Assembly: GCF_048269545.1 (NCBI RefSeq)
Contig: NZ_JBLXIJ010000004.1
Location: 1-64,000 of the forward strand
Source: Halpernia sp048269545
Lineage (GTDB): Bacteria; Bacteroidota; Bacteroidia; Flavobacteriales; Weeksellaceae
DNA: 64,000 bases
Direction: 5' to 3'
The translations under genes were made by a program, and so were the position numbers. Positions 25,716 through 34,752 of this stretch are shown one piece after another. Positions within the stretch are counted from its first letter, which is position 1. Every line of letters starts with the position of its first letter. The notes under the pieces were generated by a model. It was given only the letters and a program-made list of their open reading frames with translations. It was not told the DNA's origin and ran no database searches.

Positions 25716-26285
25716 ATGAAAATTTATACTAAAACTGGTGATTCTGGAGAAACTGCACTTTACGGCGGAACACGCGTCTCCAAAGCTTCCGCAAGAGTAG
25801 AATGTTATGGAAATATTGATGAACTTAATAGTTTTATTGGTGTTGCAAAAGCGCAAATTTCAGATGAAAATATAATTAATCAATTAAAAAAAATCCAATT
25901 TAATTTATTTACACTTGGTTCAGAAGCTTCTACACCAACTGATAAATTAACTTTAGCAAACGGAAATTCTCGATTATCATTAATTATTTCCGATGAAGAA
26001 ATTGAAGAATTAGAAATTTGGATGGATGAAATGGAAGCAAAATTAGAACCGCTAAAATATTTTATTCTTCCCGGTGGTGGAACTTCTGCAACTGCTTTTC
26101 ACGTCGCAAGAACAGTTTGCAGGCGCGCAGAAAGAGGTCTGGTTTTTCTAAATGAAACCGAAACTTTACGCCCAGAATTGATCAAATATATCAACAGATT
26201 ATCAGATTATCTTTTTGTTTTAGCCAGATTTGTTTCAAAATTAAATGGAGAAACTGAAGAATACTGGAATCCGAATAACAGATAA
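25716..26285 (+). CDS. Cob(I)alamin adenosyltransferase, PduO type
   Basis: 189 residues, all-alpha PduO/MMAB fold. MKIYTKTGDSGETALYGGTRVSKASARVECYGNIDELNSFIG at the start and ILPGGGTSATAFHVARTVCRRAERGL are characteristic ATP- and cobalamin-binding segments. The C-terminal YINRLSDYLFVLARF is also typical. The enzyme adenosylates cob(I)alamin to coenzyme B12 for methylmalonyl-CoA mutase and similar enzymes. It probably forms an operon with the thiamine gene behind it. Confidence 0.93.
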   Translation: MKIYTKTGDSGETALYGGTRVSKASARVECYGNIDELNSFIGVAKAQISDENIINQLKKIQFNLFTLGSEASTPTDKLTLANGNSRLSLIISDEEIEELEIWMDEMEAKLEPLKYFILPGGGTSATAFHVARTVCRRAERGLVFLNETETLRPELIKYINRLSDYLFVLARFVSKLNGETEEYWNPNNR

Positions 26286-26389
26286 AGTTGTTGTTGTAAA
26301 GACGTTAAAACCTTTGATAAAATCTGTTTATAATAATAGTGCCACAACTTTACAACTTTACGAATTAACAACTTTACAACCAACGAAAA

Positions 26390-27016
26390 TTGAAAGCACT
26401 TCTTTTTATCAACGGAATTCCACCCAAAAAACTTCCTAAAACAGAAAATTATTCTGTAATATCTTGTACCGACGGCGCATTTCATTATTTAAAAAAAATG
26501 AATTTTCCGCTTGAAAAATTAGATATTATTTCTGGTGATTTTGATTCTCATTGCGAAGAGGAAATTCTTCAGCAAACTCAAAATAACGAGATTGAAGTCA
26601 TTTTTACACCAGATCAAAATAATACTGATTTCCATAAAGCTTTAGAAATTTTAGTCAAGAAAAACATTACAGACGTTGATGTTTTTGGAGGAAGCGGCGG
26701 AGAAATGGATCATTTTCTGGGAAATTTAAGTGTGGCTTTTTCATTTAAAAATCATTTAAAAATCACTTTTTATGATGATGATTCTCAATATTTCTTTGCT
26801 GATAAAAATTTACTTTTAAACCAAGTAAAAGGAAAAATGATTTCGCTTTATCCCTTTCCACTCGCAGAAAAAATTACTACAAAAGGTTTGCAATGGGAAC
26901 TCAATAATGAAGATTTAAATATTCTAAAAAGAATAGGAACTCGAAATAGAGCTTTAGAAAATGAAGTGGAAATTAATTTTGAAAGTGGAAATCTAATTAT
27001 ATTTATTCATTATTAA
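26390..27016 (+). CDS. Thiamine diphosphokinase, TTG start
   Basis: 208 residues. The start is a TTG at 26390, giving MKALLFINGIPPKKLP, which fits homologues; no ATG is suitably placed. The N-terminal domain contains CTDGAFHYLKKM, DIISGDFDS and PDQNNTDFHKALEIL. The C-terminal beta domain contains GKMISLYPFP and TTKGLQWELNN. The enzyme transfers pyrophosphate from ATP to thiamine. The 104-base gap before it contains the word ACAACTTTAC repeated. Confidence 0.88.
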   Translation: MKALLFINGIPPKKLPKTENYSVISCTDGAFHYLKKMNFPLEKLDIISGDFDSHCEEEILQQTQNNEIEVIFTPDQNNTDFHKALEILVKKNITDVDVFGGSGGEMDHFLGNLSVAFSFKNHLKITFYDDDSQYFFADKNLLLNQVKGKMISLYPFPLAEKITTKGLQWELNNEDLNILKRIGTRNRALENEVEINFESGNLIIFIHY

Positions 27017-27216
27017 TATTTTATTTAAAATGTCTTCGACAAGTTCAGAGAGACATTCCTTAACAATAAATTTTTTAAAAGTGTCACACGGAGCTTTTAT
27101 AAGTGTTTGTTTTTATTTATATTAAATTAATTTTTAACAGACATTTAAAATAAAAACCCAAATATTTTCACGATTTTTGCAAACATATTACAACTTTTAA
27201 AATACGGCATCATAGA

Positions 27217-28608
27217 ATGAAGATTAAATATTCAGAATTAATAGACCAAACTTTATATTTTCCTACAGAAGAATTTAATGTGGAAGAAAATAGTTTAAAA
27301 TTCCACGATATTCCATTAATGGAAGTCGTCGAAAAGTTTGGAACGCCGCTGAAATTTAATTATTTACCAAAAATTTCTATGAACATCGAGCGCGCAAAAG
27401 CTTGGTTTAAAGAAGCAATTGAGAAAAACGACTACAAAAAAGATTACAGATATTGTTATTGCACAAAATCCAGCCAATTTGCATTTGTAGTAGAAGAAGC
27501 TCTTAAAAACGATATTTCTTTGGAAACTTCTTCAGCTTATGATATGGATATTGTGAAGTCACTTTTCGACAAAGGAAAATATGGAAAAGATGTAGAAGTT
27601 ATTTGCAACGGGTTTAAAACCGATGATTATTTAGAAAAAATTTCAGATTTAATTAATAATGGTTTTGAAAATATCATTCCCATTTTAGATAATTATCGCG
27701 AACTCGATAAACTTACTGAAAGTATTGATTCTAACTTCAATATTGGAATTAGAATTGCCGCAGAAGAAGAACCGAAATTTGAGTTTTACACTTCCAGATT
27801 AGGAATTGGTTATAAAGATATTATTCCATATTACAGCCAAAAAATTGCAGAACATCCCAATGCGAGATTGAAAATGTTACACTTTTTTATTAATACAGGA
27901 ATTAAAGACACGGCTTATTATTGGAATGAACTTTACAAATGTTTAAGAGTTTACGCCCGTTTGAAAAAAATTGCGCCAGAAGTTGATTCTCTCAATATTG
28001 GTGGTGGATTTCCTATAAAAACTTCTCTTAATTTCGATTACGATTATCAATATATGGTAAACGAAATTGTATCTCAAATTAAGAAATTTTGTGAAGAAGA
28101 AGGTGTAGAAGAACCAAATATTTACACAGAATTCGGAAGTTTTACAGTAGGTGAAAGTGGTGGTCATTTGTACAAAATTATTTCTCAAAAACGGCAAAAT
28201 GATAGAGAAAAGTGGAATATGATTGATTCTTCTTTTATGACAACTTTACCCGACACATGGGCGATTTCACGTCATTTTATAATGTTGCCTTTAAACAGAT
28301 GGGAAGATACTTACGAACGCGTTTTCCTTGGAGGATTAACTTGTGATTCAGACGATTATTACAATTCTGAACAACACACAAACGCAATTTATTTGCCTGT
28401 TTTTTCAGACACAAAACCACTTTACATAGGTTTTTTCAACACCGGCGCATACCAAGAAACAATCGGTGGTTACGGCGGAGTTCACCATTGTTTGATGCCG
28501 CAACCGAAACATATTTTAATCGATAAAGACGAAGAAGGAAATTTCACTTATAAAGTGTTCCGAGAAGAGCAAAAAGCAGAAGATGTTTTGAAAATTTTGG
28601 GATATTAA
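27217..28608 (+). CDS. speA: Arginine decarboxylase, biosynthetic short form
   Basis: 463 residues, shorter than the roughly 630-residue enzyme of E. coli but usual for this group. It is a fold III PLP enzyme: YCYCTKSSQFAFVVEEAL carries the PLP lysine, LHFFINTG and LNIGGGFPI are barrel motifs, and ICNGFK is the SpeA-specific segment. CDSDDYYN near residue 370 supplies the C-terminal catalytic Cys and Asp. It converts arginine to agmatine. Agmatinase follows on the same strand after a repeat-rich gap, completing a putrescine route. A weak promoter match lies at 27172-27179. Confidence 0.92.
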   Translation: MKIKYSELIDQTLYFPTEEFNVEENSLKFHDIPLMEVVEKFGTPLKFNYLPKISMNIERAKAWFKEAIEKNDYKKDYRYCYCTKSSQFAFVVEEALKNDISLETSSAYDMDIVKSLFDKGKYGKDVEVICNGFKTDDYLEKISDLINNGFENIIPILDNYRELDKLTESIDSNFNIGIRIAAEEEPKFEFYTSRLGIGYKDIIPYYSQKIAEHPNARLKMLHFFINTGIKDTAYYWNELYKCLRVYARLKKIAPEVDSLNIGGGFPIKTSLNFDYDYQYMVNEIVSQIKKFCEEEGVEEPNIYTEFGSFTVGESGGHLYKIISQKRQNDREKWNMIDSSFMTTLPDTWAISRHFIMLPLNRWEDTYERVFLGGLTCDSDDYYNSEQHTNAIYLPVFSDTKPLYIGFFNTGAYQETIGGYGGVHHCLMPQPKHILIDKDEEGNFTYKVFREEQKAEDVLKILGY

Positions 28609-28903
28609 TTTTTAAGAGCAATAAGATTTTCGCTCCTTTGAATTTTTTACCCGCATTCCACTATATCTTTTCCATTTTTTTAAAAAAAAATAAAAAAGGA
28701 TGCCGTTTCATTCGGGGCTAAAAGTCTGCGCATTTTATTTTTCGAACGGAAGGAAATCGTGTAATTTTATTTTTTATCGAAAAATTCTCTTACTGAAACG
28801 AACTCTTACTTTGTCAAACTTTTTTGCGAAGTGATTGTACTTTGACAATGTTTTAACTAAATCAAAGTCATTTAAAATTGAATAGAAACTGAAATCAATT
28901 TTT
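28609..28903. repeat. Repeat-rich gap between speA and speB
   Basis: No gene is visible. At about 28650-28770 there is a segment with CCGCATTCCACTATATCTTTTCC, a mirrored poly-T/poly-A hairpin (ATCTTTT near 28665 against AAAAGGAT near 28694), and the words GATGCCGTTTCATTCGGGG and CGAACGGAAGG. This resembles an interspersed element I associate with flavobacterial intergenic regions. A decayed copy of the 45-bp repeat follows at 28808-28851. Confidence 0.45.
28808..28851. repeat. 45-bp palindromic repeat, copy 4 (decayed)
   Basis: ACTTTGTCAAACT (28808-28820) and ACTTTGACAATGT (28839-28851) each differ by one base from the other copies, and the spacer is 18 bases. The spacer end GATTGT matches that of copy 1. 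Confidence 0.65.
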
Positions 28904-28911
28904 TATCTTTG
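28904..28911 (+). promoter_or_regulatory. -7 box of speB
   Basis: TATCTTTG, 36 bases before the ATG at 28948. It indicates that speB can be transcribed independently of speA. Confidence 0.5.
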
Positions 28912-28947
28912 TAATCAAAAATTTACAAACAAAAATCCAAAATTCAA

Positions 28948-29802
28948 ATGCAAACCTACGCCGGAATTCCAGAAGAAAATGCCACACTTGAAAACTCGAA
29001 AGTAATGCTCGTAACTGTTCCTTATGACGGAACTTCAACTTGGGGAAAAGGTGCAGATAAAGGCCCAGAATTGTTTCTGGACGCTTCAGAAAATATGGAA
29101 TTGTATGATATTGAAACTTCCACAGAGCCTTATTTAGAAGGCATTTTTTTAGCAGGAGAAATTTCTGAGAAATCTTCACCTGAAGCAATGACAGAAGCAG
29201 TTTATAGTAAAACGAAAGAATTATTAGAAAATGATGGAAAATTATTTACGCTTTTTGGCGGAGAACATTCTGTTTCAATCGGTTCGATAAGAGCAGTTGG
29301 AGAAAAATTTGAAAATTTAACGGTTTTGCAATTAGATGCGCATACAGATTTGCGTCCAGATTTCCATGGTTCTACTTCCAATCACGCTTGCGCGGTTTTT
29401 GAAGCGAGCCAAAAACATAATTTAGTGCAAGTTGGAATTCGTTCTTGCGACATTGAAGAAATGAAATATGTAAATAAAGAACAATGTTTTTGGGCACATG
29501 AAATTGCAAAAAAAGAAAATTGGATTGATGATGTTTTAGAAAAAGTTTCGGGAAATGTTTATATCACAATAGATTTAGATGCGTTTGATCCCTCAATTTG
29601 TCCTTCAACTGGAACTCCAGAACCAGGCGGTTTGCTATGGTATCCAACTTTAGAATTACTTAGAAAAGTTTTTCTGAAATGCAATGTCGTTGCTTTTGAT
29701 ATTGTAGAATTAATGGATTCTCCAATGCCAAAACCGAGCGCTTTTGTTGCCGCCAAATTATATTATAAAATGTTGGCTTATTATCATATTGCGAAATATT
29801 AA
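28948..29802 (+). CDS. speB: Agmatinase (arginase/ureohydrolase family)
   Basis: 284 residues. The binuclear manganese site is complete: GGEHSVSIG, LDAHTDLRPDF and IDLDAFDPSICPSTGTPEPGG. The family hydrolyses guanidino compounds. Its position downstream of arginine decarboxylase favours agmatine as substrate, giving putrescine and urea. The protein is cytoplasmic. It ends at a palindromic terminator shared with the convergent BON-SH3 gene. Confidence 0.92.
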   Translation: MQTYAGIPEENATLENSKVMLVTVPYDGTSTWGKGADKGPELFLDASENMELYDIETSTEPYLEGIFLAGEISEKSSPEAMTEAVYSKTKELLENDGKLFTLFGGEHSVSIGSIRAVGEKFENLTVLQLDAHTDLRPDFHGSTSNHACAVFEASQKHNLVQVGIRSCDIEEMKYVNKEQCFWAHEIAKKENWIDDVLEKVSGNVYITIDLDAFDPSICPSTGTPEPGGLLWYPTLELLRKVFLKCNVVAFDIVELMDSPMPKPSAFVAAKLYYKMLAYYHIAKY

Positions 29803-29835
29803 TTTTTATTAATAATATTTACATTTAATCAAAAG

Positions 29836-29863
29836 AAATCCCGAAAGTTAACTTCCGGGATTT
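29836..29863. terminator. Palindromic terminator behind speB
   Basis: AAATCCCGAAAGTT (29836-29849) and AACTTCCGGGATTT (29850-29863) form a 14-bp arm pair with one mismatch, between convergent genes. Confidence 0.75.
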
Positions 29864-29887
29864 AATTTTATAAAATTTAGAAAAATT

Positions 29888-30307
29888 TTATGCTTGCAAA
29901 TATCTTGAATAAGCATAACCTTCTTCACCATCCGCAGTTTTTACTTTCCACCAATCATTAGAAGTTTGCTCTACTAAAGTTACAGTTTCGCCTTTTGCAG
30001 CTTTTCCTACAATTGCTGCTTCTGTGTTTGCTTCTTGACGAATATTTAAATTAGAACTATCTGTTGCGACAATTAATGAAGCGCCTGCTTTTAAACCAGC
30101 AACTTGAACATCTAAATTAATATCTGATGCAGAATAAGTGGTGTCAATTGTTCCTAAAGCATTCCAAACTGCATCTTTTGCGGCAGAATTTGTAGCATTT
30201 CCTGAAACATATAAAATTCCATCTTGCTCATTAATCTTTAAATCTGAAATCCCTGCAGTTTGAGCCGCAGAAATTACATTTGCGTATTTATCTTGTAATG
30301 TACTCAT
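29888..30307 (-). CDS. BON-like and SH3b domain protein
   Basis: 139 residues without an evident signal peptide. Residues 1-60 resemble a BON domain (YANVISAAQTAGISDLKINEQDGILYVSGNA). Residues about 80-137 form a bacterial SH3 domain (LNIRQEANTEAAIVGKAAKGETVTLVEQT and WWKVKTADGEEGYAYSRYL). BON domains bind phospholipid or envelope ligands and SH3b domains often bind peptidoglycan. Transcribed just after the BON lipoprotein, six bases away, it forms a two-gene operon. Confidence 0.8.
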   Translation of the reverse strand: MSTLQDKYANVISAAQTAGISDLKINEQDGILYVSGNATNSAAKDAVWNALGTIDTTYSASDINLDVQVAGLKAGASLIVATDSSNLNIRQEANTEAAIVGKAAKGETVTLVEQTSNDWWKVKTADGEEGYAYSRYLQA

Positions 30308-30313
30308 TTTTAA

Positions 30314-30793
30314 TTATTTTACGGTGTAATTATAATTTACTTTTCCCACTTTTAAAGCGTCTACAGACATTTTTATTTTTCGAGCTTGTATTTGGGAAAC
30401 ATTTCCTGTAAGTGTTAATTCTCCGTTAATTACTTCAGCTTTCACACTTGGGAAATCTTTTAGCGCATCGGTTACTTTTTGCATATTTGCCGGATCTACC
30501 GCATTTACAGTAACAGCTGGAGTTGCAGGAGCGGGAGTTGTCATATCCATTACATCTTTAATTCCAGGTATTGCTTTAAGAGAAGCAATCATATTATCTT
30601 TTGAAGCTTGATCTGCGAAAGTTCCACTTAAATGAGCCGTTCCATCGATTACTTCTACACTTGCATTTGGATTAGCTGTAACTACAGTTGTCGCTTGTGT
30701 TTGTAATTCTGCATCGTTTACTTTTTTCTTGCAAGAAATGCTTACAAATGAAACAGTTAAAGCTAAAGCAGCTATAGAAATTATTTTTTTCAT
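30314..30793 (-). CDS. BON domain lipoprotein
   Basis: 159 residues. A lipoprotein signal peptide ends in the lipobox SISC (Cys21). Two BON-like repeats follow (about 30-85 and 95-157), each with a V-E-V/I-x-[DN]-G-x-[AL] hairpin and a final helix, separated by a proline- and alanine-rich linker. BON proteins are linked to envelope integrity and osmotic stress. The partner downstream carries a third BON unit plus SH3b. Confidence 0.82.
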   Translation of the reverse strand: MKKIISIAALALTVSFVSISCKKKVNDAELQTQATTVVTANPNASVEVIDGTAHLSGTFADQASKDNMIASLKAIPGIKDVMDMTTPAPATPAVTVNAVDPANMQKVTDALKDFPSVKAEVINGELTLTGNVSQIQARKIKMSVDALKVGKVNYNYTVK

Positions 30794-30947
30794 ATTTAAA
30801 CTTTTTATTAAAATTAAGTATTATTGAACTCAAATTTAAATGAAATATGTTGGGTAAAAAATAAAATAATTATAAAGTTTTCTTAAAATCTTTTTGTTGT
30901 AGAAAAATTAGAATTACATATTAGATGTATAATTAGATTAAAAAAAA

Positions 30948-30955
30948 TATCTTTG
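30948..30955 (+). promoter_or_regulatory. -7 box of the symporter gene
   Basis: TATCTTTG ends on the first base of a GTG at 30955, so that GTG cannot be the start codon. The ATG at 30982 is preferred. Confidence 0.6.
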
Positions 30956-30981
30956 TGAAAACTGAAATTAAAAATAATCTA

Positions 30982-32232
30982 ATGAAAGGTCAAAATAAAC
31001 TTTTTTTTGCAATCATAATTGCTTTAATCTTAGGTGTAATAATGGGTGGAATTGTCCATTTAAAATTCCCGGAAAGTTCTACCGGTTTTTCCAATAATAT
31101 AAAATTACTCGGCACTATTTTCATCAGGTTAGTTCAGATGATAATTGCACCTTTGGTTTTCACAACATTAGTTGTAGGAATTGCGAAAATGAGCGATATT
31201 AAAATGATTGGTAGAGTGGGAACGAAAGCGATGTTATGGTTTATTACCGCTTCTTTGGCTTCACTTTTTATTGGTTTAATTTTAGTTAATTGGTTAGAAC
31301 CAGGTCATGTTACTCAATTACCAATTCAAGATGTTTCTTCTGCAGATGAATTATTAAAATCTAGCAAAGGTTTTTCATTAGGAGATTTTGTAAATCACGT
31401 TATTCCTAAAAGTTTATTTGAAGCTTTTGCTCAAAATGAAGTATTACAAATCGTTGTTTTTTCTGTAATGTTTGGAATTGCTTTGGCAAATATGGGCGAA
31501 GAATACGCAAAACCAATTGTAAAAGCTTTAGATATTTGTGCACACGCCATTTTAAAAATGGTGGGTTATATTATGTGGTTTGCTCCACTTGGCGTTTTAG
31601 GCGCAATTGCAGCAGTTGTCGCAACTAACGGGTTTGATATTTTTAAAGTTTATGCCATTTATCTCAGAGATTTTTTCTTTGCTCTTGGTATTTTATGGTT
31701 GCTTTTATGCGTTGTAGGTTATTTAATTTTAGGAAATCGTTTATTTGAATTACTAAAACGAATAAAAGAACCATTATTAATCGCCTTTTCTACTACAAGT
31801 TCAGAAGCAGTTTTCCCGAAATTAGTTGAAGAGTTAGAAAGATTTGGCTGTAATAATAGAATTGTGTCATTTATTTTACCGCTTGGTTATTCATTTAATT
31901 TGGATGGAAGTATGATGTATATGACTTTTGCGTCAATTTTCATCGCTCAGATTTATGGAATTGATATGACAATTGGTCAACAAGTAACAATGCTTTTAGT
32001 TTTAATGTTAACTTCAAAAGGAATTGCAGGAGTTCCGCGAGCAAGTTTGGTAATTATTGTCGCAACTTGCACTATGTTTGGAATTCCAGCAGAAGGAATT
32101 GCATTAATTTTACCCATTGATCATTTTTGCGATATGGGAAGAAGTATGACGAACGTTTTAGGAAATGCACTTGCAACTTCTGCAGTCTCGAAATGGGAAG
32201 GACAATTAGAAAATCATGGCGGAGATTTATAA
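30982..32232 (+). CDS. Dicarboxylate/amino acid:cation symporter (DAACS family)
   Basis: 416 residues. The Glt/DctA fold is recognisable, with IRLVQMIIAPLVFTTLVVGIAKM, the serine-rich AFSTTSSEAVFPKLVEEL (re-entrant loop HP1), YSFNLDGSMMYMTFASIFIAQ (the NMDGT-type substrate and Na+ motif) and KGIAGVPRASLVIIVATC (HP2). It imports aspartate, glutamate or C4-dicarboxylates with Na+ or H+. The start is set by the promoter. Substrate preference is unknown. Confidence 0.92.
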   Translation: MKGQNKLFFAIIIALILGVIMGGIVHLKFPESSTGFSNNIKLLGTIFIRLVQMIIAPLVFTTLVVGIAKMSDIKMIGRVGTKAMLWFITASLASLFIGLILVNWLEPGHVTQLPIQDVSSADELLKSSKGFSLGDFVNHVIPKSLFEAFAQNEVLQIVVFSVMFGIALANMGEEYAKPIVKALDICAHAILKMVGYIMWFAPLGVLGAIAAVVATNGFDIFKVYAIYLRDFFFALGILWLLLCVVGYLILGNRLFELLKRIKEPLLIAFSTTSSEAVFPKLVEELERFGCNNRIVSFILPLGYSFNLDGSMMYMTFASIFIAQIYGIDMTIGQQVTMLLVLMLTSKGIAGVPRASLVIIVATCTMFGIPAEGIALILPIDHFCDMGRSMTNVLGNALATSAVSKWEGQLENHGGDL

Positions 32233-32331
32233 TTTTTCAATAATTTTCTTTTTATATTAATTTGAAAATAGATAAAAGAAATTTCCACGATTTGCTGTTT
32301 TTAATCATTCTAAATTCAAATAAATATTCTG

Positions 32332-32339
32332 TAAATTTG
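32332..32339 (+). promoter_or_regulatory. -7 box of the mrp-nifU unit
   Basis: TAAATTTG, 25 bases before the ATG at 32365. Confidence 0.5.
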
Positions 32340-32364
32340 TAGTGCAAAAAAATAGTACAGATTT

Positions 32365-33468
32365 ATGTTATCTAAAGAAAGAATTCAATCATTTTTAAAA
32401 GAAATTGAAGTAGAAGATTTGGTTCATAATTTTCAAATTATGGGAGATCAAGTTTATATAGATATGACGGCGCATTCACCTGCAATGCACGAAAAGAAAA
32501 AATTAGAAGTTGCTATGAAGCAGGCTTTCGCCAGTGAATTTGGTGAAAAAATAGAAGTGAAATTAAAAATTGCTTCTCCAGAACCCACAGAAGTTCAAAA
32601 AAATCAAATTAAAGGAAAAGCAATTCCTGGAATTCAAAATATAATCGCTGTTGCTTCTGGGAAAGGTGGCGTTGGAAAATCTACTGTTACTGCAAATTTA
32701 GCAGTTACTTTAGCTCAAATGGGTTTTAAAGTTGGTGTTTTAGATGCGGATATTTATGGACCTTCAATTCCCACAATGCTTGATACAGAAGGCGCAAAAC
32801 CACTTTCTGTGGAACAAAACGGTAGAACTTTAATGCAGCCTATAGAAAATTATGGCGTTAAAATGTTGTCTATAGGATATTTTTCTGGAGCCAATCAAGC
32901 TGTAGTTTGGCGTGGTCCAATGGCGAGTAAAGCTTTAAACCAAATGATTCGTGACGCTGCGTGGGGAGAATTAGATTTTCTTTTAATTGATTTACCTCCC
33001 GGAACTGGCGATATCCATTTATCAATCATTCAAGAAGTTCCAGTAACAGGAGCTGTAATTGTAAGTACGCCGCAACACGTTGCTTTAGCTGATGTGAAAA
33101 AAGGAATCGGAATGTTTACTATGGAAAGTATTAATATCCCAGTTTTAGGTTTAATAGAAAATATGGCGTATTTTACACCAGAAGAATTACCAGAAAATAA
33201 ATATTATATTTTTGGCAGACAAGGCGCACAATTTATGGCTCAAGATTTAGATATTCCAGTTTTAGGAGAAATTCCTTTAGTGCAAAGTCTTAGAGAGTCC
33301 GGTGATGTTGGAAGACCCGTGGCTTTGCAAGAAGATTCTATTTTAGCTGAAGTTTTTAAGAAAACTGCACAAAATATGATTGAAAGTTTGGTAGAAAGAA
33401 ATACTAATTTACCACCGACAGAAGCCGTGAAAATTACAACAATGGCTGGTTGTTCCTCAAAAAAATAA
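32365..33468 (+). CDS. Mrp/NBP35 family Fe-S cluster carrier ATPase
   Basis: 367 residues. An N-terminal DUF59 (MIP18) domain spans about residues 1-80. The deviant Walker A ASGKGGVGKSTVTANLAV is near residues 98-115. LDADIYGPSIPTML and LLIDLPPGTGD (Walker B-like) follow. The C-terminus ends in MAGCSSKK. The protein carries or inserts Fe-S clusters in the cytoplasm. A NifU-like scaffold begins three bases after its stop, supporting a shared role in cluster assembly. Confidence 0.92.
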   Translation: MLSKERIQSFLKEIEVEDLVHNFQIMGDQVYIDMTAHSPAMHEKKKLEVAMKQAFASEFGEKIEVKLKIASPEPTEVQKNQIKGKAIPGIQNIIAVASGKGGVGKSTVTANLAVTLAQMGFKVGVLDADIYGPSIPTMLDTEGAKPLSVEQNGRTLMQPIENYGVKMLSIGYFSGANQAVVWRGPMASKALNQMIRDAAWGELDFLLIDLPPGTGDIHLSIIQEVPVTGAVIVSTPQHVALADVKKGIGMFTMESINIPVLGLIENMAYFTPEELPENKYYIFGRQGAQFMAQDLDIPVLGEIPLVQSLRESGDVGRPVALQEDSILAEVFKKTAQNMIESLVERNTNLPPTEAVKITTMAGCSSKK

Positions 33469-33471
33469 AAA

Positions 33472-33720
33472 ATGCCACAGGAAAAAATTTATACAGATTT
33501 AGTAACCAAAGTTTTAAACGCTTTAGAAAGTATCCGTCCTTTTCTAAACAGAGACGGCGGTGATATTGAATTGGTAAATGTTGAAAATAATATTGTTACT
33601 GTAAAACTTTTAGGAAATTGCGGGCAATGCTCAATGAGTCTTTCTACAATGAAATTTGGCGTGGAACATAAGATTAAAGAATATGCTCCAGAAATAACGG
33701 AAGTCATTAGTATCGCATAA
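33472..33720 (+). CDS. NifU C-terminal domain Fe-S scaffold (Nfu type)
   Basis: 82 residues, the stand-alone NifU C-terminal domain. RPFLNRDGGDIELVNVENNIVTVKLLGNCGQCSMS contains the CxxC pair that holds a bridging 4Fe-4S cluster in a dimer. It is cotranscribed with the Mrp-type carrier ATPase and probably hands clusters to it or to client enzymes. A terminator lies a few bases downstream. Confidence 0.92.
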   Translation: MPQEKIYTDLVTKVLNALESIRPFLNRDGGDIELVNVENNIVTVKLLGNCGQCSMSLSTMKFGVEHKIKEYAPEITEVISIA

Positions 33721-33726
33721 AATATC

Positions 33727-33758
33727 AAATCCTTTTATTAATTTAAAAGGATTTTTTT
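33727..33758 (+). terminator. Terminator of mrp-nifU
   Basis: AAATCCTTTTA (33727-33737) and TAAAAGGATTT (33744-33754) form a perfect stem, followed by T residues to 33758. Confidence 0.8.
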
Positions 33759-33797
33759 GTCATTCAGAGCAGAACATAGTGAAGCGAAGAATCTGTT
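33756..33797. repeat. Truncated copy of the TTTGTCATT-ended element
   Basis: TTTGTCATT at 33756-33764 followed by CAGAGCAGAACATAGTGAAG and GAAGAATCTG matches the left part of the element at 6898. The right inverted end is missing. Confidence 0.5.
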
Positions 33798-33863
33798 TAA
33801 AATAATTATTCCACTATTTTTTTACTTTATTTTATCTTTGGGATACTAATATTAACAAATTCT

Positions 33864-34661
33864 TCATTCAACAGAAATAATTTTACTTTTAAAAATCTTC
33901 TCTTTTTCAAAAATAAATTGCGCTACAATTTCCGCCCAAAGTTGATATGATATTTTTGAAGGATGAATTCCATCGCTGAAAAGTTCTTCAAGTTTTAAAT
34001 CTAAATTTAGTTTTTCCTTCCAAATACTAAATGTAATAATTTCTGGATCAAAATAAACCAAACTTTCTTTTGAAGCGATTTCTATCATTCGCTTTTGTAA
34101 ACTTTTCACCCACTTAATCATTAGTTTTTTAAGTTTCGGTGTTAAAGCAGGGAAATCTTCAACTGCTGGAAAATTAATGAAAACCAAAGGCGTTTTAGGA
34201 AATTTTTGTTTTAATTTTTTAATTAATTCTTTTACATATTTTTCAAAATTTTCTGGATGTGTCAGTTCAAAAGCATCATTTCCACCAATGCCGATGAAGA
34301 TGAAATCTGCATTTTGATTAGGAATTTCTAAAATAATTTCTGTGGCAATTTTTTTCACATTAAAACCACTTTTTGCGAAAACTTTCCAACGCACATTTTT
34401 ATTTAATTTTTCTGCTAAAATTTTTGAAAGTGCGCCACTAAAACCTTCAGAATTAGTTTTCACACCAACGCCAGAAATGGTGCTTTCTCCAATAAATAGA
34501 ACATCTAAAAACTCTTTTTTGCCATTGATAATTTCACCTTTTAAGTCAGGTGCATTTTTCATCTCGGGCAAAGTTTTGCGAATGTTTTTACTTTCTAAAT
34601 AAAGCCTCGGAAGTTCAGGAATTATGGGTAAATAATGTTTTATTTTATGAAGATTGAGCAT
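33864..34661 (-). CDS. SGNH/GDSL-type hydrolase
   Basis: 265 residues. Block I carries the nucleophile in DVLFIGESTISGVGV near residue 53, block III is in FIGIGGNDAF, and block V is DGIHPSKISYQLWA with the catalytic Asp and His. It has no clear signal peptide; an N-terminal hydrophobic patch (LPIIPELPRLYLES) is weak. The family hydrolyses esters of lipids, acyl-CoA or acetylated glycans. The substrate is unknown. Confidence 0.85.
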   Translation of the reverse strand: MLNLHKIKHYLPIIPELPRLYLESKNIRKTLPEMKNAPDLKGEIINGKKEFLDVLFIGESTISGVGVKTNSEGFSGALSKILAEKLNKNVRWKVFAKSGFNVKKIATEIILEIPNQNADFIFIGIGGNDAFELTHPENFEKYVKELIKKLKQKFPKTPLVFINFPAVEDFPALTPKLKKLMIKWVKSLQKRMIEIASKESLVYFDPEIITFSIWKEKLNLDLKLEELFSDGIHPSKISYQLWAEIVAQFIFEKEKIFKSKIISVE

Positions 34662-34752
34662 TTCAATTTCGAAAGAATTATAATTTTAAAAATATAAATT
34701 TAAAACTTTAAAATATTCTTTTTTAAAAAACCATTATGCGTAAACCATCAAA

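Noticed and set aside
26341..26390. Tandem ACAACTTTAC words considered as a CRISPR or operator array
   Set aside because: Only about three irregular copies, no spacers of constant length; no CRISPR array was seen anywhere in the window.
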